Shown here: piece by piece, positions 24,501 to 39,500 of the stretch
Numbering within the stretch: position 1 is the first letter of the stretch
Layout of the letters: every line of letters starts with the position of its first letter
DNA from: Lingula anatina
Taxonomy: Eukaryota; Brachiopoda; Lingulata; Lingulida; Lingulidae
Reading direction: 5' to 3'
Assembly: GCF_001039355.2 (NCBI RefSeq)
Contig: NW_019774047.1
Location: 378,642-442,641 of the forward strand
Length of the DNA stretch: 64,000 bases
The notes under the pieces: generated by a model
Seen by the model: the letters and a program-made list of their open reading frames with translations, nothing else
Told to the model about the DNA's origin: nothing
Database searches by the model: none
Position numbers and translations under genes: made by a program

Positions 24501-27500
24501 GTAATTTTCACAGAATCAACACCTCATTTCCATCTTTTACCTGGCTAGCGTAGTCACAGCTTCAGTGAATGTCTCCTTGTTTTGAAGATTTTCCCATGTG
24601 TTCTCAGCGTCCAGATCTTCCATGACACCCTCACTTTTAGATCTCTCCAGCAGGCCTTTGAAAGCTTCAACACACATACTGCATGGGATAAAGTAAAGAT
24701 ATTGATGATTTTAATATTCTAATATCAGTATAGCTCATACATTGTCAAGTTGGCTTTGCATGCTTCAGCCCACTACAAGCATGTTGTTATATTCTATGAA
24801 ATAGAGACTGGGTTAGCATGCATGCAATTGATAAAGTGTGACATTTGACATATGAAAAAATTGGACAGGAGATCATGATAAATTTCAACTTTCAAAATAT
24901 CAGTAATCTGGATCCCAAATGATGTTGCCTTTGTTACACTGAACAAAATACTACTGTGCTTGCATCGAATTGACACCTAATTTCTGATGTAATCAAAATC
25001 AACTCACTTGCTGGGCACCAATTTGACTTCTTTGGGTTGAGCGCCTTTTTTCCCTCTTGGACTCTTTGTTTCCTCTTTTGTATCATCCTGGATATGAACC
25101 AAAAGTGAACGATATCTGTGACCAATACATTGAAAAAGTTTATGTCCTTTCCAAATATTAAACACAAAATATAAAATTGTAATTATCTGCTAACCATAAC
25201 ATCATTAACTGTGAGTTATCCAAAAACAAGATACTTTCTATATTTGGATTAATAAATTTGCTCTATCCGTCATGAATGACAATTATATTAATTTAAATTT
25301 TCAACAAAATTCTCAATATTTCAAGCTAGACTAGCACTTTCTATTGGAGGAAGAATAATGTGACAAACCATACCAATCAATATAATATATAATTTTTTCT
25401 TACCTTTTTCTCTTTAGGGGGCTGTACATCAAGCATAGAACATATTTCAATCAACAAAGACACAAACAATCTGTTGTAGTTTTGCAGCACCTGAGCCTCT
25501 GTTTCTTCCACTTGAAATATCACATGTAATGCTGATGTGGCCTGGAAAGATATAATGATACTTGTGTCATCTTGTAAAACCCCCATTGTTATTTCTTTTA
25601 CTTGAAATAGCAGTGAACTTCCAACTGCATGCAGGCTAGAATTTCCATTGTAATTGCTTTGAAAATTTAGCATTCATTAAGTCAAGGCATTAAAAGCTAA
25701 AATGATAATTATTTGCATTTCATTATCACTAATAGTATTTTTTGCTATTTAAGTAGTACTTTTCAAAGAAACTGATCTTCTAATAGGCAAAACTAAAACA
25801 TAAACATGAAATGGGGTTCAGCTAACTTAGTAAACCCCACTATGAAACTTACAGCCAGAGGGAGCTGGCAGGCAGTCCTTATTGGATCCTCTTTGTCATT
25901 GTTTGACGCTTTCTCCTCATAGGGCAAGCTCCTTGACAGAAGTTCTAGAATGTGGCTAAATATACTGTTTGTGAGCTGGGCATCTTGTGCCAGGGTTTTC
26001 CAACAGTCCACGATGTGTCTGAAAGGAAATAAAGCCAGTATATTTCTATATTCTTACACATGAGAACAACTTGGTTTTACAATCATTTACTCTAAGACTT
26101 ACAGTTAAATGAACAATCATCAAACTTGGTATTTTCTAACCAATATTTTGGTAAGTGAACTTTTTTATATGTAACAGAGTCAAATTGATTTTTTTACATT
26201 ACCACTGATTGATTTTCAAATTAACCTTTTTTTCCATTCCTCAAATCTGATTTATTTACTCTCATTGATTGATCACTGAATTTCACATAAAATATTCAGT
26301 TAACAAACCTCATAAGAAGCAAAGACTTAAAATTTATTCTCTTACTAACTCATCCTGATATTTCAGATACTCTTTTTCACTCTTCACATCAAATCATTTG
26401 TTTGTTTATTTCAGCCCACTTACTCGTCATATGGAAGACGAAAGTTGAGCAGCGCAGTGACTACAGAAATCAGGTGATGTGTTGCCAGCGTTCGTATGGC
26501 TCGTAAGGTCCCTGTCCGTGTTTGTGGATACGTGATCAAGGCCAGCTTGTCATGTAACTCTCTTATCAGGCGTGACACCTAAATTAACAGCCATATAAAT
26601 ATTCAATACACATGCAAAAACAAAAGGTATACTAAACATCATTCTTTTAAACTGTACACTCACAGAAAAGAAAGTGGACATGGCAAAAAATCTGAAAATG
26701 CAAGTGCCAAAGGCACAAAGGATTATATGAGGGTTCCAGGAGGTATAAAATTAATACAAACTGTTACACCTTAATATCCAAATTTCCAGATAAATCCAGA
26801 AGACTTTCGCCTCATACTTTGATATACACTGTACATCCTGTGCCTCTCTTTACTTTGGCGTAAGTTTGTGCCAGCTACTTATTATATTATCACATAATGG
26901 CCAAACTCCACCCACCTGCTCATGGAGCTCCCCTCCCCTTGACTTGAACAAACTGTTAAGGGCCACACATGCTCCTGATGAACTGTGGGACTGAGAGTCC
27001 AGCAGTCCTTGCATTAAGAGGTCCACCAGGCCCTGTAACTGACCACTGGGGACCTTCTTAGCCAGCACCTGGATACGAAATTGTTTATTTATCATTCAAT
27101 GTTATGGCAAATGATCCAAAAGATTTATTCAACATAATAATTATAATTCTTTTTTTCCTATTTAACTCCTTCAGAGTTGTCTTATTTTGGAATTACATTC
27201 TATTTTTTTTTCTTTTCGACATTTTGGCATCTTCAAATTAAAATTTTAGGTATTTTTCCTTAGTCTTATATCAAGTGATTTCAACTGTTACCTTTGATAA
27301 GTCATTGATAACACTAAAGAGAAGATTGGGGTCATTTTTCTTCACCCTGTCTTTGAGTGTGGGGAGAGCATCCACCATCTGGTCTTTGTGGCCTGGAGGA
27401 TTTCCTGACAAATAATAATAATAACAACAATAATAATAATAATAATTATTATTATTATCATTATTATTATTATAACTAAATGTAAAGTTGGGTCTTACTT

Positions 27501-30500
27501 GGCCTTAATGACGTAGAGGGTGCAGTGAGATTTACTCCCCATAAGAACAGCATTACACTAGATTAATCAATCAAAATGAAAATTCCCAAAGATTGCATAA
27601 AGCATTACAATCCCCAAAGGATGGTTTCTTTGATTGCTTAAATACACGGCTTAGCTAGCATACATAATCCGTTAATTTGTCTGAAACATGTTTTCTAAAA
27701 TGAGCCCAGACAAAGTATTATTTTCCATACCTTCATATCTCAACTGTATCTTGAGTGTGGTCTGTACCGTCTCTATGGACAGCTGCCTGATGTCTACTTC
27801 ACTGTCAGTACACCTTGGAATGAGGCGGCCCAGGAGGAGCTGGAGGGTTGTGAACACTGGGGAACCACTCTGAATGAGAGACAGGAGAACTGAGTGGTGA
27901 TCTCTCTTTATCTTTAGATTAGGTGTGGTCATACTTAATAATGTGTAGTGTACATTATATATTATTGATAAATTCCAGTCCTTAAACACTTAAGTTTATT
28001 ACCATAAGGCATTTGTTAAATGTGATAATCGTGACAGTAGTTTAAAAGTTTTGAAGCAGATCTTAAACAAGCACATTTATAAATATATAAATTATGATAA
28101 AAAAAGAATAATTAATCTGTCAGTAACTGCCGCAGTAAATTTCCAAGATTTTCAGTTATCTTCATCGACCTTTACTTGTTAAAATAAAACATGAAGATAA
28201 AACATTTAACATACATTTATGGATAAAGGTTTTCAGGATTATTTCTTGACTCAACAATGTATTAATATTCTAGTAAGAAAAAGACATTTACCCCCATTCC
28301 AAACTCAAACTTTTCAAGATAGCACTGCAGCAAGTTGTGTGTTGTTCTTATGGCACGGAGACGTTCATGCTCGTGAATAGACAACATCCACGGCACCAGG
28401 TGCTACATTGTTCATAAAAAAATTAACTTGAAGATCTCAAATTCATTATTAAGGTACATACTAGTGCAAATATTCAGCCCTAAGCATTCCTTTTAAGTAG
28501 TATTCTTTCTTATTATTTTAACATTTTACTATAATAGGGTTCAGTAAATATAAATTAGATGAAAGAGAAGTTTGCTAGAGGATGAACATTTAGAACAGGC
28601 ACTTCACAATGCCATAATATAAAGGGTCCTGAAATAAAAGCAATTTCAAATTTTAATGTAAGATTTTGATTAGAAAAAGAACAAACAATTTTGTTATTAT
28701 TTCAATACTCAGACTTAGTGTTTTCAGTCAGAATAAGCTGTATAAATTGTATACATTATGTACCCATCTGGAACTGTACCTTAAATATGCTCTCCAGGCC
28801 TGCAGGTGAAAGATTCTTTAAGAGGATTTCTTTTAGTAAATCATCCAAGGCTTCCAAGGTGCTTTCTAGTAAAACTTCATGCTCTAACTGCTGGTCTGGA
28901 TCCTCTTTGCCCTTCTTGCCTGTGGTGCCATCTAATGGCAGTGGGAAGACACAGTCTGTGGAAGTCTTGATAAGATCGAAGAGTTCAGCATCAGAGAGAA
29001 TGGGGTCCAATTTACTGCATGGTGGTTAAGGAGGGAATTTATATATCCAAAATCAAGTCTGATTTATTTAAACAGCTTTTTTTTTCAAAAGTTACCATCT
29101 ACTAACAATTAGATTAAATCTGTCCCTCAAATAAACAATGCCATTCACAGCAATTTAATTTTATATTTACAACATATTATCAAATGAAGCTAGCTTATAT
29201 GAATCATTCAATACACAGCAATCATATTACTGTGCAAAATATACCTCAGTGTGCTGCACGCATATTACAAATCAATCAAATTCAAATGAAAGTATCAGTA
29301 AATGCTAATTCTAATCAATAACATATAAAAGCACTCAAATATAACTCATGCCTTACAATTACCAAAATGAAAACTTTTAAATAACACTGTTTTAACTTTT
29401 AAAAATCATTTTTAAAACTTTATCTCTTCTCCTGTACTGTGTAAGGATACACCAGTGTGGCGCAGGCATTCATAGCCAGTGCCCTGGTCTCAGAGGGGAG
29501 ATGGGCAGTGCCCTCTGCTTTCATATAACCCTGAAATACATGAGAGGATCCAGAGTTAAGACAAGATAATGCACCTCGAGTTCAAAACTATTTATACTGA
29601 TAAATATGACTGAAAGCAACATGTGTTTCACAGTACTTCATATCTTCAATGTGGCAAAGATGACAGAATGCAGCACATGTTTAAAATTAATTATTAGAAA
29701 TTGACACAAGGATGGCATAATTCATTCTCTGTTTCAAAACAGTTAACTTGTTGACAACCATTAACTGGTGTGTGTGTAATTTCTTAGCTCAGGATGGTTA
29801 TCAGTGTGAAGGTCTTTAAATCTAACTCCTCTCCGGACCATTATCTTTTGTATTACAACAGGGGTGTTACAACACCTACTTAATAGTTAAAAATTTGTGT
29901 TCGAGTATGGTAATACCATAAAGTATCTTTTACAATTTGAAATCACAGTCACTGTGCTTAAATTGTGAGACATCAAAAGTTAAAGTTTGTTGCTTTTATC
30001 CAGCTGATATTTCATACAGGCCTGTAGCCGGCAATTTCAAAAGGGGGGGGGGGTCTTTTATTGAAAAAGAGGGCCTTCTCACCCCCCTTAAATTACCCAA
30101 CTTGAGGAATGGCAAAAACCTAATTCAAATTGTGATTTACTGTGGATCTTTTCCATCCAAAAGGGCTGTCCTTTCCATAATCACCCCCCCCCCCCAAACT
30201 ACAGGCCTGTCATATAATACAAGCATACATTTAACTACAACTAGTTCATTTACAGAAACACAACTCTATATTAACACTTATTAAATATTATTCAATACTG
30301 ATACTGATATGATATAAGAGAATTCACAAACAGGACAACAATAGAGCAGACCACATGCCAGATAACCCTCATAAGTCATGTTTATCATGAAGACCTATGC
30401 TTTACTTTATAGGTCATTAATATTATCATATGATAATGTGCTGTTACTGCTATGACATAATACTGTTAATATCAACTGTAAAAGCTGTTGCTAGAATGTA

Positions 30501-33500
30501 AAGAGGATTATTTAAGAAGTGTGGATATAAAAGCAACTTTAAATGTGTGGAATTTATATCAAAATTGAACATGTTTGTTTGCCATGTAGATTTAGACAGA
30601 AAAATAATTAGTGTCAAAACAAACAAGGAAAAAACTACAAAAGGAAAAATGTACTAATTTGTTAAAGAGAAGTAAATGTGTCAGATAAACAGTGCAGGCA
30701 TGTTAGTCAGACAAAATGGAGACCTGTAGATCTGCCAGTCTCCATACATTTCCAAAGAGATCCTGCAAATAATTGCATCATTTTGAACAAAAAATAAAAG
30801 CAAGACATAAAGATACCCACACATAAAATCAAGTTGAACTTCTTTATTTTAAGTTAGCTCATCTTCAACAATTCAGTATGGCAGGAACATTTTTTGCAAA
30901 TTAATCATTAAGATCATTTTCAATAAGCAATGGTAAAATAGCTGCACTGATGTTATTCTTTCAAATCTTGAAATTGTAAACAAATCACAAAGCACAGTTT
31001 TATCAATTATATCAACTATGGAAGCAAAGCATATTTATATTGAAATGACTGGAATCTTCTCAGCATCGGTGACAATCTCTCCTTTACAAAAAAATTGAAA
31101 TAAAACTTTACTACTGGCACAATGCACAAGCATAACCTTCTATTCTTTTCATATTTCATGATGGAAGTATACCGATCTCTTTCCATCTCCATATTCCCAT
31201 TTAAAAGAGACATACCCTTCCTCCCTCCCTCCCTCCTTCTCTCTCTCTCTCTCTCTCTCTCCTCACCTGCATGTGTCCCAGAAGCTCTCCTCTGTTGGTA
31301 AGACTATGGGTCTGCATCAGATGGTCTGGGTGGAGAGCCTTCCCTATCAACTCAACTGTACGGATCAGGTTCTGCTTCACCATGTTGTCCTGACACGACG
31401 ACAGATATTTATTAATAATATTATAAGAATGATATGCAAAATAAATATGATATCCAAAGATCAGTTTATAGAAAAACTAATAAATCCTTTAATTTATGCT
31501 CAGTACACTGAAACAAAATAAGATACAAATGTGTATCATGATCTGAAGTTTACAAATACAACTCAAAATTAAACAGACTTTTTCTTGTATTTTTAAAATT
31601 TCTATCTGAAAACATAATTGGTGAAAGAAACAACAAGCTAGAATACATAAATATTCAATTACTAATTTTCTTACAATTAAAAAAGTTTTTCATCATGACA
31701 GGATGTTTATTTTTAACATGCATAAAAGAGTGGGCAGGGCATATGGTGTGACTGACAGAGGCATACAACATGACTGACAGGTTACCTTGACATGTGAGAA
31801 GTGAGGTGTGATACTCCTCATAATGGTAGCCTCTATTCTGGACACAATGAGAGTGGCCGGGGCATACAAAGTGACAAAGCCATAACATAACATGGTGGTG
31901 GCTTTAATCTTCTCCAAATCTGCATCTGAGCTGGTGGCTTTTTCCTGTGAAAATCAACAGGTGAAGAGATAAGAGGTTATTCTTCAAACGTTAATCAATA
32001 AAGTCACCATTAATTAGTATAAACTTATTATCAGTAAAGATTCTTTTCTTTTTATTTTTTTTTTGCAATTTGTATCAATAAACACAATCATTTCTCTAAG
32101 AGTGATGGTACTGCATATTCAGAGTAATTCTAACAACAGATTTTAAAAACCTCTCTATTACTTAATCAATGAAACACATTCTTTCATACCTGCACATATA
32201 CAGAACATTCAAATAAATAATGTCTTAGACTGATACCTTCAAAAAACCAAGAAATCCAGATGATTTTTTGGCCATTTCATTTTTGGCAACGCTCTCCAGT
32301 TTTGTCAGCACACTGTCCAAGTGAGAGGATGCAGCAAATCCAAATGCAATAGCCACCCCCTAAAATATTTTAAAAACTGAAGTATAAGATCAAAGTATTT
32401 GAGGTAGTTCTAAATGACAATTCATGGAAAACTTCAGTTTTATGGTCACCTTTTAGAAGTGAAGATAATTCACAAGTTAAAAATAGCAATAACAGTCAGA
32501 ACATTTCTAAAAGATTACGTAATGATTCGATTGCATAAATGTAGACATCTCAGAAGCTGAAACATTAATTTTATACTCTTATATCAATATCGGAGAGTGA
32601 CTGTACATGTATGTCCAACACATTTCTACAAGTTCACTTAATATTTCAATAACATAAAGAAATCAACATATACTTCATTTTATTTGCCAAACCCTTTTAT
32701 ATCTATCCCTACAATATCAATAATATTATCATAACAAATTCATATATATATATTCTGTTATATTTTTTATGTATATTTCAATACAATTCCTAACACCTTG
32801 CCTTTCTTGAAAACTAAGTTAATACTCACTTCTCTCTCCACCTGGTGAGTGTGGTTGACACTATTGAAGAGAACAGTCAGATGCTTGTTGACAAATTCTT
32901 TCTTAGTCGACTTTCTCATGATTATACCAATGCATTTAAAGATGAAGTTCTGAAAACAAATTTAAAACAAAGTGACCATTCTTCAATATTGTAACAATAA
33001 TAATTTTATTAATGAAAGAAAATGGCTCTTTGCAAGTATTACAGAAATCTTATGAATTTTACAGTACTGGATCATTTATATACAAATATAAGATACATGA
33101 CGTCTTATGTGTGTATGACTTGGAAAGTTCAGAACGCTGATACATTGTTCAGGTTTGATTTATATTACACCATTATGCCATTACTTAAAATGATATGTAC
33201 CTTCTCCTCAGGATAGTTGGTATATAGTGGTATTTGCTCTCCCATAACTGCTCCTAACTCTTCTATCCAGTCCTCATCATTGACCTCATCCAGGGATTTG
33301 GACAACATCTACAATTGCCAATAATCATTAATTTCACTAACAAATTAGCTTTACTGTTATTATATGTTATTATAATTTACAACTTATAATATTTACACTT
33401 CAAGCACTGGAGAGCTAAGACAGATTTAATGGCATTGTCTTAATGTCTATCAGTTTTTAACAGTTACAAATATCTAAACTGCAAATAAACCTCTAGCAGA

Positions 33501-36500
33501 CGGCAATTACCTTGAGTGCCAAATCTTCCCAGTTCTTTTGGTTCCACTTCTCATCTTCTGCACCTGAGAGGAAATAAACAGAACACTTATAATCTCAATT
33601 GTTAGATTTACGATGATTTGTGATATCTCACCTTCAGGTAAAATACTGCCCTTTTCAAATTTTGCAGAATGTTTACATTTTCACAAAATTTGGTCTCCAC
33701 TTTTACACAAAATATATCTGATCAGCAGTAGTTAACTTAGATAAAATATTGTCTCTGTTTGGTATAAAGAAAAAATAGATAAGGTAATGTTTTAGTCCAA
33801 CAGGTACATTATTCTTGTGGCCAACTAAGAATTAAGCCAGAACTACAGTCAATCAAAAACATTTTGTTTTAATTTCTAGAGAAAGATCTATATTTGTTTC
33901 CATATAAAAGCTGTAAAAGAATCTCTTGCAGATCAAACTGTTGCTAACCTTCTACCATCAAACTGACCACAAGCCCCTGAATGATCATATTATATGAAGC
34001 ACACAAAGTTCTCCTTGCAGCCCACACTGTTACTTACCTTCTAAATACTGGACTAGTTTTGGTATGACAGTGTCCCACAGTTCCACCAGGCCCTCATTAA
34101 GATTGGGTGACAGTCCCTGCATGGCCTGTAGGACATGGAGTCCCCTATTGCCTCCATTTGTGGGTCTACCAGCAAGCACCTGTCATGATAATGTATAAGG
34201 TAAAGGATTCATTAAAATAAGTGGTCATGACTTGGTCGTCTTCTGCCCTGTTTTATTTACAAAGAATTCTAAGTCATCAATCAGGTTTTAAGTTGAGCTG
34301 CCAACTTAAAAGATTTTTCCACCCAAATTGCTTTTCACAAAAATTGTACACTCGGGCTACTAATCTCTTTTTTCTCACATTTAATTGAAGAAAACTGGGC
34401 CTTTAAACCAAATTCTCAACATTTTTTCACACATTTCCACTAAAAATGATGGCAGTTATATATATTGATATGTCACCTGTATCATTGTGTCAACTTAACA
34501 TACCTATTTGAGTTAAACAGTACTAGTACTGCTCAAAAACTGATGTATTTGTAAAACGGGCTCAAGGATATCATATGTATTGCACTAATTTTTACAATGT
34601 GTCAGTTGCTATAGCATGCCACTTACAATTAATCTCGCAATCATAGCTGTTGGTTTGGGAACATTGGCTGGGAAAGAAAAAGAAACATATACAACAGTTC
34701 TTCAATTTTTACTGCTTGTTCCAGTAATCAGAGAAACTACAACATTCATATCGAGTTCTAAATGAATAGAAGGACAAAAATGCCGATCATATTTTTGTAG
34801 AACCTTATAAGCTTATGTCAGATAAATATCATGGCTAAACTATGAAAAAAGCAACTGCTACACATGACAAGATTTTACTATTATCACAAAAATTATTATA
34901 CCTTTATCCTCAAAGTCAATCATGTAGTCTTCATCATTATTTTCTCTCTTCTGACTGGCCAAGAAAGCGACATTCTTACAAATGACCCCCATGGCGTCCG
35001 TGTGCTGAACTGGGAGAAGAAATTCCAGAAGATATGGCCATAGAACCTGGTGGTTAGACACACAGCAAATTAAAACTAGTGCTTCTTTGATACAAAACAT
35101 TGCATAAAAATAAAATCAGGGTTCTCTAATATGATTTTATCAGCAGTAATTTAATATGGCTTAAAATTTTTAAACTTTTACAATGAGCATCTGTAATATA
35201 TATAACCAATCTTTGAATTCCATTTTTTTTTTTGTTGTTAATTCTTCTGTAGAATGCATCTCTGAGAGTAAAGACATGTGCCCACTTACTACATCTATTC
35301 CCTCTATTGTGGTAGTAATCAGATGCAGCACATTCTCACACATCTTCCTCAGGGCCCAGTTGCTCACATGTTCTGGGTCATTGGACCTGGTCTGTCAAAT
35401 AAATGAAAAAATTATATAATAGACATATTGCAGCAATAACATTTATTCTTATTGATCCTTTTGTATGTTATCTGATCTGAGAAATAACCTGACATGAGAA
35501 ATAAATAATGATTTAAAAATAATACAACAATTACCAGTATTGTAATTTATCTGTTTAGTCTTTATATTGTATCATTTGTATTTCAAATTAGATAAACCAA
35601 TGTCAAGGGGGTAAATATACGGAACCACCAAAAAATTCTGACATAGCCCTATTTTACCAATCTAACTGATAATCAGTGTGAGAATCAGCTTATGGTGTAT
35701 TTCTCTGTTTAGTATAAAACAGTATTTTACTGTCTACATGTATTTGCAAAACAGGGCCTACTTTTGTATCATCTGGTAAAGAGCACTGTCTGATGACAAA
35801 GTCAACCATCAACTGTCCACCTTCCTCCTCCAGGTGACCATGATGGGCCATAGCACTGACCACCTGGGCTATCACTTTCTTCACCTGAGAAATAATACAC
35901 ATAAATATTTCAATTAAAAAAACTAAAACTGATCAAAAATGAAACCTATATAAATCATCTTCTATGATCTTATCTTCTTTTCTTTATTTTTATTTCCTTT
36001 TAATGACACCCAGTATAACAATTCTTGATTCTACTTCTGGAGAAGAAAAACTTAATATATCAATAAAGACATTGCCTCAATATGTTGTCTAACAATTTGT
36101 AAACATTTAACATGTATGCATTTACCTTGTTGTTAGTTTCATTCAGTGCCAATCCTTTCAATCCAGACACAATAAGAGCTTTCTTGTTCTCCATAGCCTC
36201 TCCTGGAGACAAAGTATTCATTTTAATAGATAGATATTTTGATAAACATGTCATTATAAGTACAATCACGTGTTAGTCTGAACAGTGAAAGCAAACAAAG
36301 TTGTACTGTGTATAAATTTGTAGCAAAACAAAGTGTCATTTGTGAGTTCAACTCTAACTCATCATCAATGACAGTAAGCAAATCGTTTGTGTGTTTCAAA
36401 CTGTAGCAAAAATTAAATCAACATATTATTACTTGCTACCTAATCTTTCATAACTAATGGAAGTGAAAAAAATGTCTTAAATTGTGGGAAGACAAAGAGT

Positions 36501-39500
36501 TATTTGCACAGTGATGATGACACTAGACCTGAAAACAAGTTCACATATAATAAATTTGTCAACTGTTTTTAAAAGCCTTAAAGAAAATATAAGGCTAATT
36601 GGCTATTAACAATGGAACTTTTCGTGCTTTATAAAGATATAAATGCCTTAATTTACATAAACACAATGCAGACTTATTCATCCCCACCTCCAGTATTGAT
36701 GAGTTGTTTGAAAATAATCAGTGTGGCAATCTTGGTTCTTTCATTGCTTGTCTCCAACTTTGTCAGTAGGTAACCCACCAGTCTGTCTGAGAAAGCAGTG
36801 GCTGGAAAATAAATGCTGAAAATTCATCTACATTCACTGATAACCAAATAGCCCAATTCTGTGAAGCAGTGGCTGTAAAAAAATGCTGATATTCATCTAT
36901 ATTCACCGTTAACTGAATAGCCTAGCTTTGACTGAAAATACTGTAAATTAAGAAAGCAGATCTTAAGTTATATGTTTTCTTCTTATAAATGTCTAGCTTT
37001 TGTGAATTTTCCATTGTAAATATGTTGGCTGGAAACGTACAGATTAAAAAAAAAAAAAAAAAAACAAAAAAAAAAAAAAACAGAAATGTCCAGAGATGCA
37101 TTTGTTATATCTGTAACATTGTGATATTGTGTTGCATGTTTTCCTTCTTCATATAAGTTATCTTATTATAGTCAATAATAACAGTGTTAGATAAACAAGT
37201 AGTTTTATTGAAAATTTCTGACCTGGGTCATATATCATTACTGTAAAAGGTCTTTCAATCAAGTGGTCATGTATAGAGCTTTTGGTATAATTTTTAAGGA
37301 ATGTATGCAAGGTAGTATTAGCATATTGTTTGTGTTTCGCTATCAATATGAAGTGTGACAAAAGTATAATAGTTGTCATTACTTAACTCACCAATTACAG
37401 AGAAGCACCTTAGCACCTCGTTGTGGTTTTTGATAGATCCTGGGACATTGAAATCTGGAAGGCTACAGGCCTAAAATTGTCATAAAAATGTCAATCAGAC
37501 TTAAATACCCCCTTTTTTTATCTTCTTAGAATAAATGACTTCAAATCCTAACAAATAATTTTTTCTAATATAAAATATTTCCATATGCTTTTCAATTTGA
37601 ATTTAATGCTAATTAATGTTTTATTTTATATAACAAATTATATTAAATCTGAAATTAAATCTATTCTCCAATAGTGTAAAATATACCATAGTATCTTAAT
37701 ATTAAAATACCAAGCCTAGAATTATTTTGTAACTATTATCTTATCACTCACTCCGTTTGATTTGTACATATAATATTTTTTTGTTTCTCTAAATGTAAAA
37801 ATTTAGAGTAAATAAAAATAATATGGTTAATATCAAAAAATAGGAATCATGGGAATAAAAAGCAAAAACAAAACAATACAAGAGATTGCAAAACGATAGG
37901 TTAGAATGACAGATAACCTGGAAGATAATTTTTCACCTTGTTATCACTTAATGGTATATCATAATCATAGTACTGATGGTGAATATTCAGCACACAAAGG
38001 AGGACATATAATGAAACAATAGATATACCATTCAACTGAATGAAAAAAACTATTTGAACTGGATTCATAAAATATGAGTAAGAGATCCCTTATCAAAGGG
38101 TATGGTACAGTTCAGCAAGTAACAGTTCAGCAGATTTTATATGAAATAAAATGCCCATGTCCTAATATGCATTACTCACAATATCATTTTGTAATGAAGT
38201 AACATTACTGCAGTATGAAAAAGCAAAAACATACCATGGAGTAGACAAAAAAAAAGTGTGGTAAGAGTAAATTTTGAGTCTTAAAATTCACACCTATTTT
38301 CAATCTTAACTTCTTTTGTGAAACTGGTCTCTGGACCATTCCATTTATTACAGGTATGAAATAGCATACCTGAGTAAACAGATTATTTAGCACCAAGTCC
38401 AAATGTGGTTCCAGTATGGTGCACTCGCCCTGCACCGCCGCGTCCAGCACCATGCAGAGGCCCTGTGTTATGTGGAAGGACTCCGCGGCGTGCTTTTTGT
38501 ACAGGTTCAAAATGCCGGAGATGAGCCGTGGTAACTGCTCCTCCAAGTTTTCGCGACTCATGATGTGCGCCATGTTCCCCAAGGCATCAACAATGGCAAG
38601 ACGGAGCTGGGAAGTAAAAAAAGGTAAAATTAAACAGATTTTTTGTTTTGAAGCATATGTTTAAAGTGATAAAAAGTCTCATGTACTACGTTCCTATGCA
38701 TTACCCTTAAAATTAAAATAAAAATGCTCACTATGAGTTTTTTTACAGAAAATTCAAACGTGTTTCACAACAACTGTGTGTAGAAATAAAAAAGCTAAAA
38801 TATTTAATAATCAAGAGCTTTATCTGGTTAAGATTCAGTAAAACTGGCATGAATTCTCAGCTAAGTGATATCAATAATGATGCTGATTATGAAACATGCA
38901 GAGTTATATAAATTATCTAGAATTATTACTATAGTATCTCATAATTTTAAAACCTACCTTAGCCTCCTTGGACTGTAACCACACATTAAAAAGTATGTCA
39001 TAGGCAGAGTATATCTCTCCGGCAAAGGCTTCCTTCTTCACATTAGGATCTGGGGCCTTTTCAATATTGACAACATAGTCCAATATGGCCTCGCTGAATT
39101 TTCCCAGAGCTGGAAATTGCATGAATTGTGGACAAATTTCATCAGAAAAGACACGCGATTTAAAACTATGAAATCTGCAATCTTATTATTGGTTGACACA
39201 CAGATACTCTGCAAACACTGTCTTCATAACAAAGACTGTTTTGTTTTTAACAAGTCATGGTTCTACTGTTCATATTTCACACAGTTACAAGTCATTAGAG
39301 TAATTGTAAATTAACTGGTTTTTGCATAAATTTTCAAAATCTCTATCTGACTGATTCAACAAAAATCCCATAAGTAGATGTGATCAGACGACAAGAGCAA
39401 TGGCACATGGTCAAAATACTTAAATTGCAGGCTAATTGAAAATAAAAACTCCTACCTGAGGAGAACACCCACTTCATGTTGTCATGTTTGGCCATGCCCA

